This document shows, in pieces, positions 6,459-14,977 of a stretch of DNA of 64,000 nt. Origin of the DNA: VRUE01 sp963699225. Its GTDB lineage: Bacteria > Actinomycetota > Thermoleophilia > Solirubrobacterales > 70-9. The notes under the pieces were generated by a model, which had not been told where the DNA came from, did no database searches, and worked only from the letters and a program-made list of their open reading frames with translations. Position 1 is the stretch's first letter; the number at the start of each line of letters is the position of its first letter. The stretch lies in contig OY969423.1 of assembly GCA_963699225.1 (NCBI GenBank), positions 2,170,001 through 2,234,000 on the forward strand. Direction: 5' to 3'. The position numbers were made by a program, and so were the translations under genes.

Positions 6459-8728
6459 TGGCGAAGAGCCTGCTCGAGGCTCCGTGGTCGATTGCGCTCG
6501 ATCCGGCTCGCCGCGACGGACGCATCGTCGCCGAGAGTGGCGAAGAGGAGCGGGGGGCGCAGGAGGTGGCGCTGCCGCGCTCGCTCGACCCCGGCTTCGT
6601 CGAAGCACTGAAGCGCAGCGGCGTCGAGCGGCTCTACTCGCACCAGCGCGAAGCGCTGCAGACGGCCGTCAGCTCGAACCTGGTAATCACCAGCGGCACC
6701 GCCTCGGGCAAGAGCCTCGCCTTCAACCTGCCGGTGCTAGACGGGATTGCCCGCGACGCCAAGCGACGCGCTCTCTATCTCTACCCGACCAAGGCGCTGG
6801 CCCAGGACCAGGCGCGCAAGCTGGCGGCGCTGCGCCCGCCCGGCCTGCGCGAGGCGATCTACGACGGCGACACCCCGAAGGAAGAGCGCCCGGCGATCCG
6901 CCGCCGCAACAACCTCGTCCTCACCAACCCGGACATGCTGCACGTCGGCATCCTGCCCCACCACAAGAGCTGGGGCGACTTCCTCGCCAACCTCGAGTGG
7001 GTCGTGGTCGACGAGGCGCACACCTACCGCGGCGTCTTCGGCTCCCACGTCGCCAACGTGCTGCGGCGGCTGCGGCGGGTGGCGCGCGCCTACGGCTCTG
7101 AGCCGCGCTTCCTGCTCGCCTCGGCGACGATCGCCAACCCGGTGGAGCTGGCCGAAGAGCTGGTCGGCACGCCCTTCGAGCTGATCGACGACGATGGCGC
7201 GCCGCGGGCCGGGCGCGAGATCGCGATGTGGAACCCGCCGCTGATCGACAAGGCGACCGGGACGCGGCGCTCGCCGCTCTCGGAGGCCGCCGACCTGCTC
7301 GCCGAGCTGGTTTCGCACGGCGTGCGGACCATTTGCTTCCTGAAGAGCCGGCGCGGGATCGAGCTGATCCAGCGCTTCGCCCGCGAAGCGCTGGAAGCGC
7401 GCGGCAAGCCCGAGCTGGCGGCGCGGATCGCGCCCTATCGCGGCGGCTACACGCCGCAGCAGCGGCGCGAGATCGAGGCGCGGCTCGCGGCCGGTGAGCT
7501 GCTGGCGGTGGTCGCCACCGACGCGCTCGAGCTCGGCATCGACATCGGCGAGCTCGACGCGGCGATCTGCGTCACCTTCCCCGGCACCGTCGCCAGCCTG
7601 CGCCAGATGTGGGGTCGGGCGGGGCGCCGGCGCCGCGGGCTGGCCGTATACGTCGCCGGCCAGGATGCGCTCGACCAGTTCTTCTGCCGCCACCCCGACG
7701 AGTTCATCGGCCGCCCGGTCGAGGCGGCGATTCTCGATCACGCCAGCGAGCAGATCGCCGGCCGGCACATGGTCGCGGCGGCCTATGAGCTACCGCTGAG
7801 CGAGCAGGACGCCGAGGTCTTCGGGCCCGAGTGGCGCGAGCGGGCGCAGCGGCTGATCGCGGCGGGCGAGCTGCGCCAGGCGGGCGGGCGGATCATGCCG
7901 CGCAGCAGCGAGTTCGTCGCCGCCAAGGTGCCGCTGCGCTCGGCCTCGCCCGACTCGGTAGCGGTGATCGAGCGCGAGTCGGGCGAGATGCTCGGCCTGG
8001 TCGAGTCCGAACGCGCCTTCACCACGATCCATCCGGGCGCGATCTACCTCCACCTCGGTCGCTCCTATGAGGTCGAGCAGCTCGACGTGCAGGGGCGGCG
8101 GGCGATCGTCTCGCGCTTCGACGGCGACTGGTACACGCGGCCGAAGAAGGAGACCGAGATCTACATCGAGCGGGTGCGCGAGCAGCGCTCCACCTCGGGG
8201 GTCGAGCTGCACTTCGGCGAGGTCTCGGTGACCGAGCAGGTGATCGCCTACCAGCGGGTCTCGATCTCCGAGCAGGAGCCCTTCGACATCGTCTCGCTGG
8301 AGCTGCCCGAGCAGCAGTTCGCCACCCAGGCGCTCTGGTACGTGCTGCCCGACGGGCTCAGCGGCGCCCTGCCGCCCGACGTCCTGCTCGGCGCCCTGCA
8401 CGCGACCGAGCACGGCCAGATCGCGGTGCTGCCGCTGATCGCGATGTGCGACCGCTGGGACATCGGCGGCCTCTCGACCAACGTCCACTTCCAGACCGGC
8501 CGCTCGACGATCTTCATCTACGACGGTCACCCCGGCGGCGTCGGCATCACCCTGCGTGGCTACGAGCAGTTCGAGCGCCTGCTCGGCGACGCCGAGCGGC
8601 TGATCGGCGAGTGCCCCTGCGAGTCGGGCTGCCCCTCCTGCGTGCAGAGCCCCAAGTGCGGCAACCTCAACGAACCCCTTCATAAGGAGGGGGCGTTGGA
8701 GTTGATGAGGACCATGACGGGGCCGTAG
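6458..8728 (+). CDS. DEAD/DEAH-box helicase with C-terminal DUF1998 (MrfA/YprA type)
   Basis: This 756-residue superfamily 2 helicase shows a Q-like segment L-Y-S-H-Q-R-E-A-L, Walker A T-S-G-T-A-S-G-K-S-L, DEAH in V-V-D-E-A-H-T-Y, S-A-T in L-L-A-S-A-T-I-A-N-P, and motif VI M-W-G-R-A-G-R-R. The C-terminus has four clustered cysteines, C-P-C-E-S-G-C-P-S-C-V-Q-S-P-K-C, the metal-binding site of the DUF1998 domain in Bacillus MrfA. MrfA unwinds DNA with 3'-5' polarity during repair of mitomycin-type crosslinks. The start is the ATG that overlaps the folP-like stop (TGATG at 6456-6460); the open frame extends further upstream but only in the shadow of folP. Confidence 0.92.
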   Translation: MAKSLLEAPWSIALDPARRDGRIVAESGEEERGAQEVALPRSLDPGFVEALKRSGVERLYSHQREALQTAVSSNLVITSGTASGKSLAFNLPVLDGIARDAKRRALYLYPTKALAQDQARKLAALRPPGLREAIYDGDTPKEERPAIRRRNNLVLTNPDMLHVGILPHHKSWGDFLANLEWVVVDEAHTYRGVFGSHVANVLRRLRRVARAYGSEPRFLLASATIANPVELAEELVGTPFELIDDDGAPRAGREIAMWNPPLIDKATGTRRSPLSEAADLLAELVSHGVRTICFLKSRRGIELIQRFAREALEARGKPELAARIAPYRGGYTPQQRREIEARLAAGELLAVVATDALELGIDIGELDAAICVTFPGTVASLRQMWGRAGRRRRGLAVYVAGQDALDQFFCRHPDEFIGRPVEAAILDHASEQIAGRHMVAAAYELPLSEQDAEVFGPEWRERAQRLIAAGELRQAGGRIMPRSSEFVAAKVPLRSASPDSVAVIERESGEMLGLVESERAFTTIHPGAIYLHLGRSYEVEQLDVQGRRAIVSRFDGDWYTRPKKETEIYIERVREQRSTSGVELHFGEVSVTEQVIAYQRVSISEQEPFDIVSLELPEQQFATQALWYVLPDGLSGALPPDVLLGALHATEHGQIAVLPLIAMCDRWDIGGLSTNVHFQTGRSTIFIYDGHPGGVGITLRGYEQFERLLGDAERLIGECPCESGCPSCVQSPKCGNLNEPLHKEGALELMRTMTGP

Positions 8729-9826
8729 TCACCTTGATCCAGGCCAGAGCTGGCGCAGAGCGAGAACGGTGAAGGCGTGCGCCCAGGCGAGGGGCGTGGT
8801 CGAGGTGGGGATACCGGTGTGCGCGTCTACACGCTCGGGCAGCATGCCGCTGGGTGTGGCGGCGCGGCGCAGCTCGACCATCAGGTGCAGCGCCGCCTGG
8901 CGCTCGCCGAGCGCGGCGAGGCTCCAGGCAGTCCAGGCCGTCGGTGCGGTCCAGGGGTCGATGCCGCCGTCCCAGTCTTCGGAGGGGACGATGCCGAAGC
9001 GGCCGCTTGTCGCGGCCAACCGCAGCAGTGTGTGCCGCACGAGCGGGTAGAGCGTCGGGTGCGGGAAGGGACGCACCGCCCAGGCAGCGGCCGAGTCGAG
9101 CCCGGATGAAGGGTTGCCGGCGCGGCGCGCGAGGGTGCCCGATGGCGTTCCGAAGAGCGCCCGAACGTGCTGCGAGCCCGAGGCGATCGCGTTGCCGAGG
9201 AAATCGCCGCCGCCGTTCTCTTGGTAGTCGTCCAGCCCTCTCCACGGCAGCTCAACCGAGCTACTCGGCAGCCCCGCCGCCTTGGCGGCCGCCGCGATCC
9301 AGCCGGCTGCGTCGCCCTGGGCTGCGCGCCCGTCTACAGGGGCGCCATTACTTTGGAACCGCGCCGCGGCCCCGAGGTCGAGTCCTTCCAGGAAGCCGAC
9401 GATGCGCCCCGCCTCATCCTGGTACCCCGCCGCCGCGAGCGCGATCGCAACAGTGCTCGCGTCGCGGGGCCAGACGTAGCTCCAACCCTGGCGAGCCCCC
9501 GCCTCCACTGCACCCGTGCGCTCGTTGGTCAGTGCGTGCAGGACCAGCAGCGACCGCCGGTACATCCGCCGCGCCCAGGCCGGGGCGTCGGCGCCTAGCG
9601 GCCGCGCCCTTGCCAACCAGCCAGGATCCGCGCGGATAGCGCCAGGCTCGCCCAGTGAGTTGACCGTCACGGTCCGGGCCGTGCCGAACCTCGCGACTGT
9701 CCGTAGCGCGTTGCTCTCGGGCAGGTAGCGCAGCCGAACCGAGTCAGCCCGCGAGCCCCCCGAGGCAAGGGTCGCGCCGATGGCAAGCAGGGCCAGCATC
9801 GCGATCACTGCCCGCAGTGCTTTCAT
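8729..9826 (-). CDS. Secreted GH15-like (alpha/alpha)6 glycoside hydrolase-family protein
   Basis: This 365-residue protein begins with a clear signal peptide (MKALRAVIAMLALLAIGATL). The body resembles GH15 glucoamylase/glucodextranase catalytic domains: W-S-Y-V-W-P-R-D-A (about residue 117), a central L-P-W-R-G-L-D-D-Y-Q-E-N, and S-E-D-W-D-G-G-I-D-P-W-T-A-P-T-A-W near the end. Acids in the last two segments could serve as general acid and base. It is shorter than typical GH15 enzymes (about 420 or more residues without the N-terminal beta domain), so the substrate is uncertain. It converges tail to tail with the helicase, with stop codons directly adjacent. Confidence 0.75.
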   Translation of the reverse strand: MKALRAVIAMLALLAIGATLASGGSRADSVRLRYLPESNALRTVARFGTARTVTVNSLGEPGAIRADPGWLARARPLGADAPAWARRMYRRSLLVLHALTNERTGAVEAGARQGWSYVWPRDASTVAIALAAAGYQDEAGRIVGFLEGLDLGAAARFQSNGAPVDGRAAQGDAAGWIAAAAKAAGLPSSSVELPWRGLDDYQENGGGDFLGNAIASGSQHVRALFGTPSGTLARRAGNPSSGLDSAAAWAVRPFPHPTLYPLVRHTLLRLAATSGRFGIVPSEDWDGGIDPWTAPTAWTAWSLAALGERQAALHLMVELRRAATPSGMLPERVDAHTGIPTSTTPLAWAHAFTVLALRQLWPGSR

Positions 9827-9902
9827 CGGCCTAATGCAAGCAGCCTCCTCGCCGCCCGGTCGCTAGCCTTCGCCCAGCAAGCTTCGGCTTTGCGCTTTCC
9901 CA

Positions 9903-9975
9903 GGCGAGGTAGCTCAGTTGGTAGAGCACACGACTGAAAATCGTGGTGTCGTGGGTTCGATTCCCACCCTCGCCA
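9903..9975 (+). tRNA. tRNA-Phe (anticodon GAA)
   Basis: A full cloverleaf can be drawn. The acceptor arm is GGCGAGG/CCTCGCC. The D arm is GCTC/GAGC. The anticodon stem is CACGA/TCGTG around loop CTGAAAA, giving GAA. The variable loop is followed by a T arm GTGGG-TTCGATT-CCCAC and discriminator A. CCA is not encoded. The 3' part of this gene is duplicated exactly at 15622-15665, which marks it as an integration site; the left copy leaves a functional tRNA. Confidence 0.97.
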
Positions 9976-9977
9976 TC
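9934..9977. repeat. Direct repeat, left attachment site (attL) inside tRNA-Phe
   Basis: This 44-base segment starts at the anticodon loop (CTGAAAATCG) and runs two bases past the tRNA (ends CTCGCCATC). It is identical to 15622-15665. The base on each outer side differs, so the repeat is exactly delimited. Repeats of a tRNA 3' half are the usual footprint of tyrosine-recombinase integration. Confidence 0.92.
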
Positions 9978-10470
9978 AACTTTTCCCTGCAAATCAGTAC
10001 TAAGTTGGATTGAGCGAGAGCGATCGTTTGGGCGACGGCCAGCCGTTCATCGCCCAAACGTCGCCCAATCACGAAGCTTCTGACGCACTCGAGGCCATAG
10101 CTGCCGCTTGCTTTTCGAAGGCATTTGGCTTCCCAGGCGGTTCTGCCGAATGAGCTGGGCTTCGAATTTTGGTTCCATAAGGCCAGAATCGTGTGATTCT
10201 CAGTTCGATGGAAAGCGCGAAGGCGTCGCACTGCAGAGCCAAATTTGCGACTCTCGCTGGACGCCAATTCTCGGAGAGAATCCAGGCCTTGATAGCCGCT
10301 GTTGGGCAGCGCAGGCCACACGAGGCTTATGTCCTGGCGCACGTAACCCGTGACCGGACGCGGCCGTTCTAAGTTTGCAGAAACTGTTCAAGTTATATTC
10401 CGGAACTATCTGAGTCGTCAATTCCTCTCCGAACGACTCAGGCCCAGCGACCCAGGCCATTTCTTCTGCC
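9978..10470. other. Left non-coding margin of the island
   Basis: About 490 bases lie between the attachment site and hamA. I see no convincing gene. The open frames on either strand lack recognisable domains, and the one running into the tRNA ends in the MARVGIEPTTPRFSVVCS peptide typical of antisense tRNA translation. The region holds an inverted repeat (10025-10060). Just upstream of hamA it is relatively AT-rich (around 10380-10425), where its promoter probably lies. Confidence 0.6.
10025..10060. repeat. Inverted repeat related to the hairpin at the other island end
   Basis: The arms CGTTTGGGCGA (10025-10035) and TCGCCCAAACG (10050-10060) pair over 11 bases. A further GTCGCCCAA follows at 10060. 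The 11-base arm GTTTGGGCGAC recurs at 15446, inside the right end of the island. The shared sequence near both attachment sites may be a terminator pair or recombinase arm-binding sites. Confidence 0.55.
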
Positions 10471-11337
10471 ATGAATTCTGCCCTCTATGAAAAGCAGCCA
10501 AGCGCCTTTCTCGAGGTACGGGTAGAGGAGTTGGATCTTGAGCCTGCCTTGCATGGCTTCTGCGCCGGTTACGAGGAAGGTAAGTGGAGGGCTGTGCAGT
10601 TCGCCGATTACCTATTCCACTATCTCGGGGAGTTCGCGCTGACCGCTACCGAGCTTGAGCGTTTCAGTCCCACTATGAGCCATCAGCTCCTCCGCAGCGC
10701 CGCGAAGATCGTCTACGACAGCGACCACTACGCTCGTCGTGGTGAGTTCGGTGAGCTCATTCTCCACGCGGTGCTGCGCCGTCACTTCGATAGTCAGCCT
10801 GCCGTCAGCAAGCTTTACTACAAGGACAGTTCCAACGATACTGTCAAGGGCTTTGACTGCGTCCACGCGGTGATTGCCGACGGTGGCGAGCTCGAGCTTT
10901 GGCTCGGGGAGGCGAAGTTTTACAAGGACGCCCGCGACGCGATCCGCAACGTCGTCACCGAGCTCAAGCAGCACCTCGACAGCGGCTTCCTGCGCTCTGA
11001 GTTCGCCCTAGTCACCAACAAGCTCGATCCCGCCTGGGAGCACTCTGAGCAGCTTCGCCGGTTGATCGACGAGCACACGTCGCTGGATCTGATCATCGAC
11101 CGCATTCGCGTTCCCGTTCTCCTCACCTACGACAGCGATGTGATTTCTGCCCACGACAGCATCGCTGACCCCTATCCCGAGGAGTTCGAGCGCGAGATCC
11201 GCGAGTTGCATGAGGCATTTTCGAAGGCGGGTGCGCCCGCCGACGTCACCGTACAACTCTTGCTGATGCCGCTCGCCGATAAGGCCGAGTTCGTCAAGGC
11301 ACTCCACGGAAAGCTCGAGGCATGGCAGGGGATCTGA
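10471..11337 (+). CDS. hamA: HamA, DUF1837 nuclease subunit of the Hachiman anti-phage system
   Basis: This 288-residue protein matches the DUF1837 family: early Y-L-F-H-Y-L-G-E-F-A-L, then A-R-R-G-E-F-G-E-L-I-L-H near residue 91. The likely nuclease centre is K-G-F-D-C-V-H (Asp129) with W-L-G-E-A-K-F-Y (Glu147-x-Lys149), a PD-(D/E)xK-like arrangement. In characterised Hachiman systems HamA is a DNA-degrading effector held in check by the helicase HamB. The coding region overlaps the next start by 16 bases (11322-11337), so the two are translationally coupled. No strong ribosome site is visible before ATG 10471, and a later start is possible. The pairing with a HamB-type helicase makes the call strong. 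Confidence 0.9.
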   Translation: MNSALYEKQPSAFLEVRVEELDLEPALHGFCAGYEEGKWRAVQFADYLFHYLGEFALTATELERFSPTMSHQLLRSAAKIVYDSDHYARRGEFGELILHAVLRRHFDSQPAVSKLYYKDSSNDTVKGFDCVHAVIADGGELELWLGEAKFYKDARDAIRNVVTELKQHLDSGFLRSEFALVTNKLDPAWEHSEQLRRLIDEHTSLDLIIDRIRVPVLLTYDSDVISAHDSIADPYPEEFEREIRELHEAFSKAGAPADVTVQLLLMPLADKAEFVKALHGKLEAWQGI

Positions 11338-13454
11338 ACATCGAGGGGCTCCGCGAACGGGTTTGGGATCAAAGTCGCTTTGAGGAAGATCCATTCGCTG
11401 TCCTCCAGGCGATTGCGTCCGCGCAGGCCCACAGTGAGATGGAGGGTGGTGTGTATGACTCCGAGCTCCGCTCGCTGATCATCCGCTGCCTCGAGTACCG
11501 CGACGGGCTGAACGGCGAGCGGGAGTTGCTCGATTCGCTGGTCCGCAAGCTCGGCCTCTTTCCCTATCTCACTGACGAGACCGACCATCTCAGCGCCGCC
11601 GATCAGGTCGCAATTGAGTTTCACCGCCCGGAGTCGCTCCGTGACGATGTCGTCTTCCACGCCAGCCAAGCCTTCGTCTATCAGCGACTACTCGAAGGCG
11701 AGAGCGTCATCCTCAGCGCCCCAACTAGTTTCGGCAAGAGCCTGCTGATCGACGCGATCATGATGAGTGGCAGCCACCAGAACATGCTCGTGATCGTTCC
11801 CACCCTGGCGCTGATCGACGAGACCCGTCGCCGGCTCGCTGCCCGGCGTAGCGACTACAAGATCGTGACCCACGCTGCCCAGTCCATCGCGGAGAAAAAT
11901 GTCTTCGTCCTCACCCAGGAGCGCTTTCTTGAGCGTGAGGATCTTCCCAAGATCGACTTCTTCGCGATCGACGAGTTCTACAAGCTCGCGGCCGATGAAG
12001 AACGCGCCGAGCTCCTCAACCGCGCCTTCTATTCCCTGCGCGCCACCGGAGCCCAATATTTCCTGCTCGGTCCCAACATTGAGCGACTCTCCGAGGCCCT
12101 TCCCGATCAACTCCGCGCCCAGTTTTTCCATACCGATGACACCACCGTCGCACTGGACGTCAAGTCGGTCTCGACCGGAGAGGACCACGACGCCGATCTC
12201 GCCAGCCTCTGTGCCTCTCTCGATCAGCCGACGCTGGTCTACACCCGGAGCCCTGAGAAGGCCCATGCCGCCGCCGCTGCGCTGATCGAGGCTGGGGTGG
12301 GGGAGGAGGAGCCCTCGCTTACGTCTGCGGTGGATTGGGCAGGAGAGCATTACCACCCCGAGTGGCTCATCGCGCGCGCCCTCCGGACTGGCATCGGTAT
12401 CCATCATGGCCAGATGCCGCGGGCGCTGGGGCAGTTCATGGTCAAGGCCTTCGAGGAGGGCAGAGTCAAGTTTCTGATCTGCACTTCCAGTCTGATTGAG
12501 GGGGTGAACACCAAGGCCAAGAACGTCGTCATCCGTGACCGCTTCAACGGTCCCCAGGCGCTCGACCACTTCACCTTCAACAACATCCTCGGTCGAGGCG
12601 GTCGCATGTTCCGTCACTTCACTGGAACCATCTACCTCTTTCATGACCGCCCCGCCGAGCAGCTCTTCGAGGTCGACATCCCCATCCTCAGCCAGGGAGA
12701 TGACACGCCGACCAGCCTCCTCCTCCACATCGACGACGATGACCTCAAGGGCTCCGCTCGTGCGCGTCTCGAGCCGATCCTCGAGCAGCAACTCCTTCCG
12801 CGCTGGGTCCTAGAGGCCAACACCGGCATAGATCCGGAACGTCAGCTCGAATTCGCAGAGCTTCTTCGCGAGGATCCCGATCAATGGTGGCCGCTCCTCG
12901 GTTGGCGCGGCATGCCCGAGTGGGATGAGCTGCTGGGGACTTGTGAGACGATCTGGAAGCACCTCCCCAGTCGCTCGCTTCGCTCCGGCTATGTGCGCTC
13001 GGGACGCCAACTAGCGTTCCGCGTTAGCCGCTTCTCCCAATTTCAGAGTGCGCGTGCTCTTGTTGAGCAGGACATCAACGGTGACACCAGCCGCGCCGAC
13101 GAGGTCGTCCGCGACGTATCCAATTTCCTTCGCCGTGTCGCAGGCCATGCTTTTCCCATGCGCCTTCGCGCCCTTGAGCGCATTCAGGAGGTTGTCTTCG
13201 AGGATGTCGGGCTTCGCCCCGGCCGCTACGGGCCTTACGCGGTCAGGGTTGAAAACCTCTTTCTGCCCAATCCATTGATCGCCCTTGACGAGTACGGAGT
13301 TCCACCGGAGCTCGCCAACAAGCTCATCAATGAGCTCCGGCCAGACGGTGATCTCGATGACGTCCTAGCACGGCTCGCAGCCCTGAACATCGCCTCGATG
13401 GACCTCTCTGATTTTGAGCGCGAGCTTCTTACCGACGCCCAGGAATCCCTTTGA
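11322..13454 (+). CDS. hamB: HamB, superfamily 2 helicase of the Hachiman system
   Basis: This 710-residue helicase has Walker A S-A-P-T-S-F-G-K-S (Lys139), motif Ia M-L-V-I-V-P-T-L-A-L-I-D-E and a variant Walker B F-F-A-I-D-E-F-Y-K (Asp217-Glu218). The DEFY form replaces the usual DEAD/H. Downstream are H-H-G-Q-M-P-R, C-T-S-S-L-I-E-G-V-N and motif VI N-N-I-L-G-R-G-G-R-M. A C-terminal region of about 250 residues has no motif I can name. In Hachiman, HamB senses aberrant or phage DNA and unleashes HamA. It starts inside hamA and is followed after 12 bases by the HEPN-motif gene, which suggests a three-gene operon. Confidence 0.9.
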   Translation: MAGDLNIEGLRERVWDQSRFEEDPFAVLQAIASAQAHSEMEGGVYDSELRSLIIRCLEYRDGLNGERELLDSLVRKLGLFPYLTDETDHLSAADQVAIEFHRPESLRDDVVFHASQAFVYQRLLEGESVILSAPTSFGKSLLIDAIMMSGSHQNMLVIVPTLALIDETRRRLAARRSDYKIVTHAAQSIAEKNVFVLTQERFLEREDLPKIDFFAIDEFYKLAADEERAELLNRAFYSLRATGAQYFLLGPNIERLSEALPDQLRAQFFHTDDTTVALDVKSVSTGEDHDADLASLCASLDQPTLVYTRSPEKAHAAAAALIEAGVGEEEPSLTSAVDWAGEHYHPEWLIARALRTGIGIHHGQMPRALGQFMVKAFEEGRVKFLICTSSLIEGVNTKAKNVVIRDRFNGPQALDHFTFNNILGRGGRMFRHFTGTIYLFHDRPAEQLFEVDIPILSQGDDTPTSLLLHIDDDDLKGSARARLEPILEQQLLPRWVLEANTGIDPERQLEFAELLREDPDQWWPLLGWRGMPEWDELLGTCETIWKHLPSRSLRSGYVRSGRQLAFRVSRFSQFQSARALVEQDINGDTSRADEVVRDVSNFLRRVAGHAFPMRLRALERIQEVVFEDVGLRPGRYGPYAVRVENLFLPNPLIALDEYGVPPELANKLINELRPDGDLDDVLARLAALNIASMDLSDFERELLTDAQESL

Positions 13455-13466
13455 GAGGCTTCCTCG

Positions 13467-13865
13467 GTGGGAGCGTCGGACCGCATTCAAGACGCCGAGT
13501 TCCTGTGGCAGCAGGGCCGGCGAGGAAGTGGCTTGCTCCTTGCGTGCGCTGCTGTGGCGGCTCGCGCTCGTCGGGATTATCCGACGGCGAAGGACGGAGA
13601 GGCTTTTAGGCGATTGATCCGCGATGAGCTCTCGGTCCATATCAGCGTTGAGTTTCGTGGCGAGCAATGCCCAATAGAGCACCTTCTCTATAAGTGGGTG
13701 CGCTGCGAGTTGATGCACAACGCGGCGGTCCCGCTGGACATCGAGATCGACGACCAGCTTGGTCCCGGCCTCACTGTCAGGGCTGGCGGTGCTCCTGAAT
13801 ATCTGCTCAAGCTGTCGCCGGGATGGTTCGACTTCCTGGTTGGCTTGGCCTCAGAAGATCCGTAG
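13467..13865 (+). CDS. Small protein with HEPN-like R-x4-H motif, next to Hachiman
   Basis: This 132-residue protein starts at GTG 13467, 12 bases after hamB. I do not recognise a named family. A helical N-terminus (S-G-L-L-L-A-C-A-A-V-A-A-R-A-R-R) is followed by E-H-L-L-Y-K-W-V-R-C-E-L-M-H-N-A. The last part holds Arg79-x4-His84, the catalytic pattern of HEPN ribonucleases (R-x4-6-H), placed on a predicted helix as in that superfamily. The C-terminus is strand-rich. It could be a ribonuclease toxin, a regulator of HamAB, or an unrelated helical protein. HEPN membership is my inference from motif and length; no polar residue follows the Arg as in the commonest R-N/D/H form. Confidence 0.65.
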   Translation: MGASDRIQDAEFLWQQGRRGSGLLLACAAVAARARRDYPTAKDGEAFRRLIRDELSVHISVEFRGEQCPIEHLLYKWVRCELMHNAAVPLDIEIDDQLGPGLTVRAGGAPEYLLKLSPGWFDFLVGLASEDP

Positions 13866-13888
13866 CCGGGCCGTGTGCGTGGTTGGTC

Positions 13889-14670
13889 TTACTTCCCTTC
13901 GCGTTCTTCTCTGAGCCGTAGCAACGTGCCCACCAGGCCGCCCGGTGGAGGATTCAAGCGACTGCACAGCTCAATAAACGGGTCCTCGCCTCGCCAGCGT
14001 GCCTCTGCTTTCTGCAGCGCGTTTGCCTCGTCGAGGGAGGCGAGCGCATTCTCCTGGCCAAGTTGCTTCGCGGCGGAGAGGGCATAGCGCCAGACGCTGT
14101 GCCCGTGTATCGCCATATCGCACCACCAGACCGATGCAGAAGCCTCCGGGGCGTAGTGATCGGGGAGCAAATAGATGCCCTCAGGAGAGGGATGGCCACC
14201 CTTGCCGCAATGCTCCCAGTAGTCCACTCCGCGAAAACGGCTTCCGGCTCGTTCTCGAATGCGCGCGGGCTTCCAAAAGCGCTGCCGGTCTTTCCTGCTT
14301 GAGCGCATCCAATTCCTCGCCTCTCTTCATCCTCGGCAAAGGCCCACGCCAAGTACTCAACCTCGACGAGCTGCCGTATGAGAGCGGCGGCTGCGTATCG
14401 GTTGCCTTCGCCCAGCAGGAGGACGGCGCCGCTCACCAGCTCTCCGGCAATCTGCATTACGGTGGCGAGGCCCACGGTCGCATCGCTGCCGAAGTCGAAT
14501 GGCGACTCGCCTTCTGCTCGATCAGGACCGATCATGGCGCCGCCGATCCACAACACCTGACCGCCTGCGCGAAGTGTGGCGGCAAGGCATTCACCGAATT
14601 GCTTTCGAGCTTTTGCCCCCGCCTTGTCGCGCCCGGCAGCCTCCAACGCATCCCGCAAACCGTCGTCCAA
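13889..14670 (-). pseudogene. Frameshifted gene of unknown function (two open frames on the reverse strand)
   Basis: The gene reads from a TTG at 14670 (GGAGGCGTT before it) to about 14320, through LIRQLVEVEYLAWAFAEDEE. It then continues only in another frame (…A-R-N-W-M-R-S-S-R-K-D-R-Q-R-F-W-K-P) to a stop at 13889. Joining the frames gives a coherent protein of about 258 residues. The break falls in a GAGAG run (complement of 14321-14328): removing one AG restores the frame. The C-terminal half has paired His/Trp residues (W-W-C-D-M-A-I-H-G-H). I cannot assign a family with confidence. Either a true slippage mutation or a sequencing error is possible. It runs opposite to hamAB. Confidence 0.65.
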
Positions 14671-14797
14671 AACGCCTCCAGTTCGATGAGGCAGCCATCG
14701 TACGATGAGCCCCGTCCTTCTCCAAGGCGCGCCCGGGCCACCTTTTTGGTGCGCCGGCCTGAGTGAGCGTTCCGCGCCGTCATAGACTCACGCGCCG

Positions 14798-14977
14798 GTG
14801 GCCCGCAAGCGCGACATCAAGCAGTTCAGGCAGGCCTGCAAAGAGGTCGGGCTAACGCCTCGGGAGCGTTATGAAGCAAGCGAGGCACTCCATGCCACGA
14901 AGGCAGGCGTGGGCACGCAAGAACACATGAGCTATGGCGAACTGCTCACTTGGCTGCGACAATGGAGGCAGCGCTAA
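14798..14977 (+). CDS. Small hypothetical protein, coupled to the next gene
   Basis: This is a 59-codon frame from GTG 14798 to TAA 14977, beginning M-A-R-K-R-D-I-K-Q-F and ending Y-G-E-L-L-T-W-L-R-Q-W-R-Q-R. The stop overlaps the next start as TAATG, a common coupling arrangement. The sequence is charged and helical without a signal or membrane segment. Short proteins with a similar K-x-F-x-x-A/V…Y-x-E-L-L layout occur beside unknown partner genes, but I cannot name a family. Support comes from the clean frame and the overlap rather than from homology. Confidence 0.5.
   Translation: MARKRDIKQFRQACKEVGLTPRERYEASEALHATKAGVGTQEHMSYGELLTWLRQWRQR

Noticed and set aside
9914..10342. Reverse open frame running through tRNA-Phe
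   Set aside because: Its end is the antisense translation of the tRNA (VGIEPTTPRF…), a known annotation artefact, and the rest has no domain.
13999..14766. Forward 255-residue frame opposite the frameshifted gene
   Set aside because: Composition is Arg/Pro/Ser-rich without domain, and the reverse strand gives coherent protein over the same bases.
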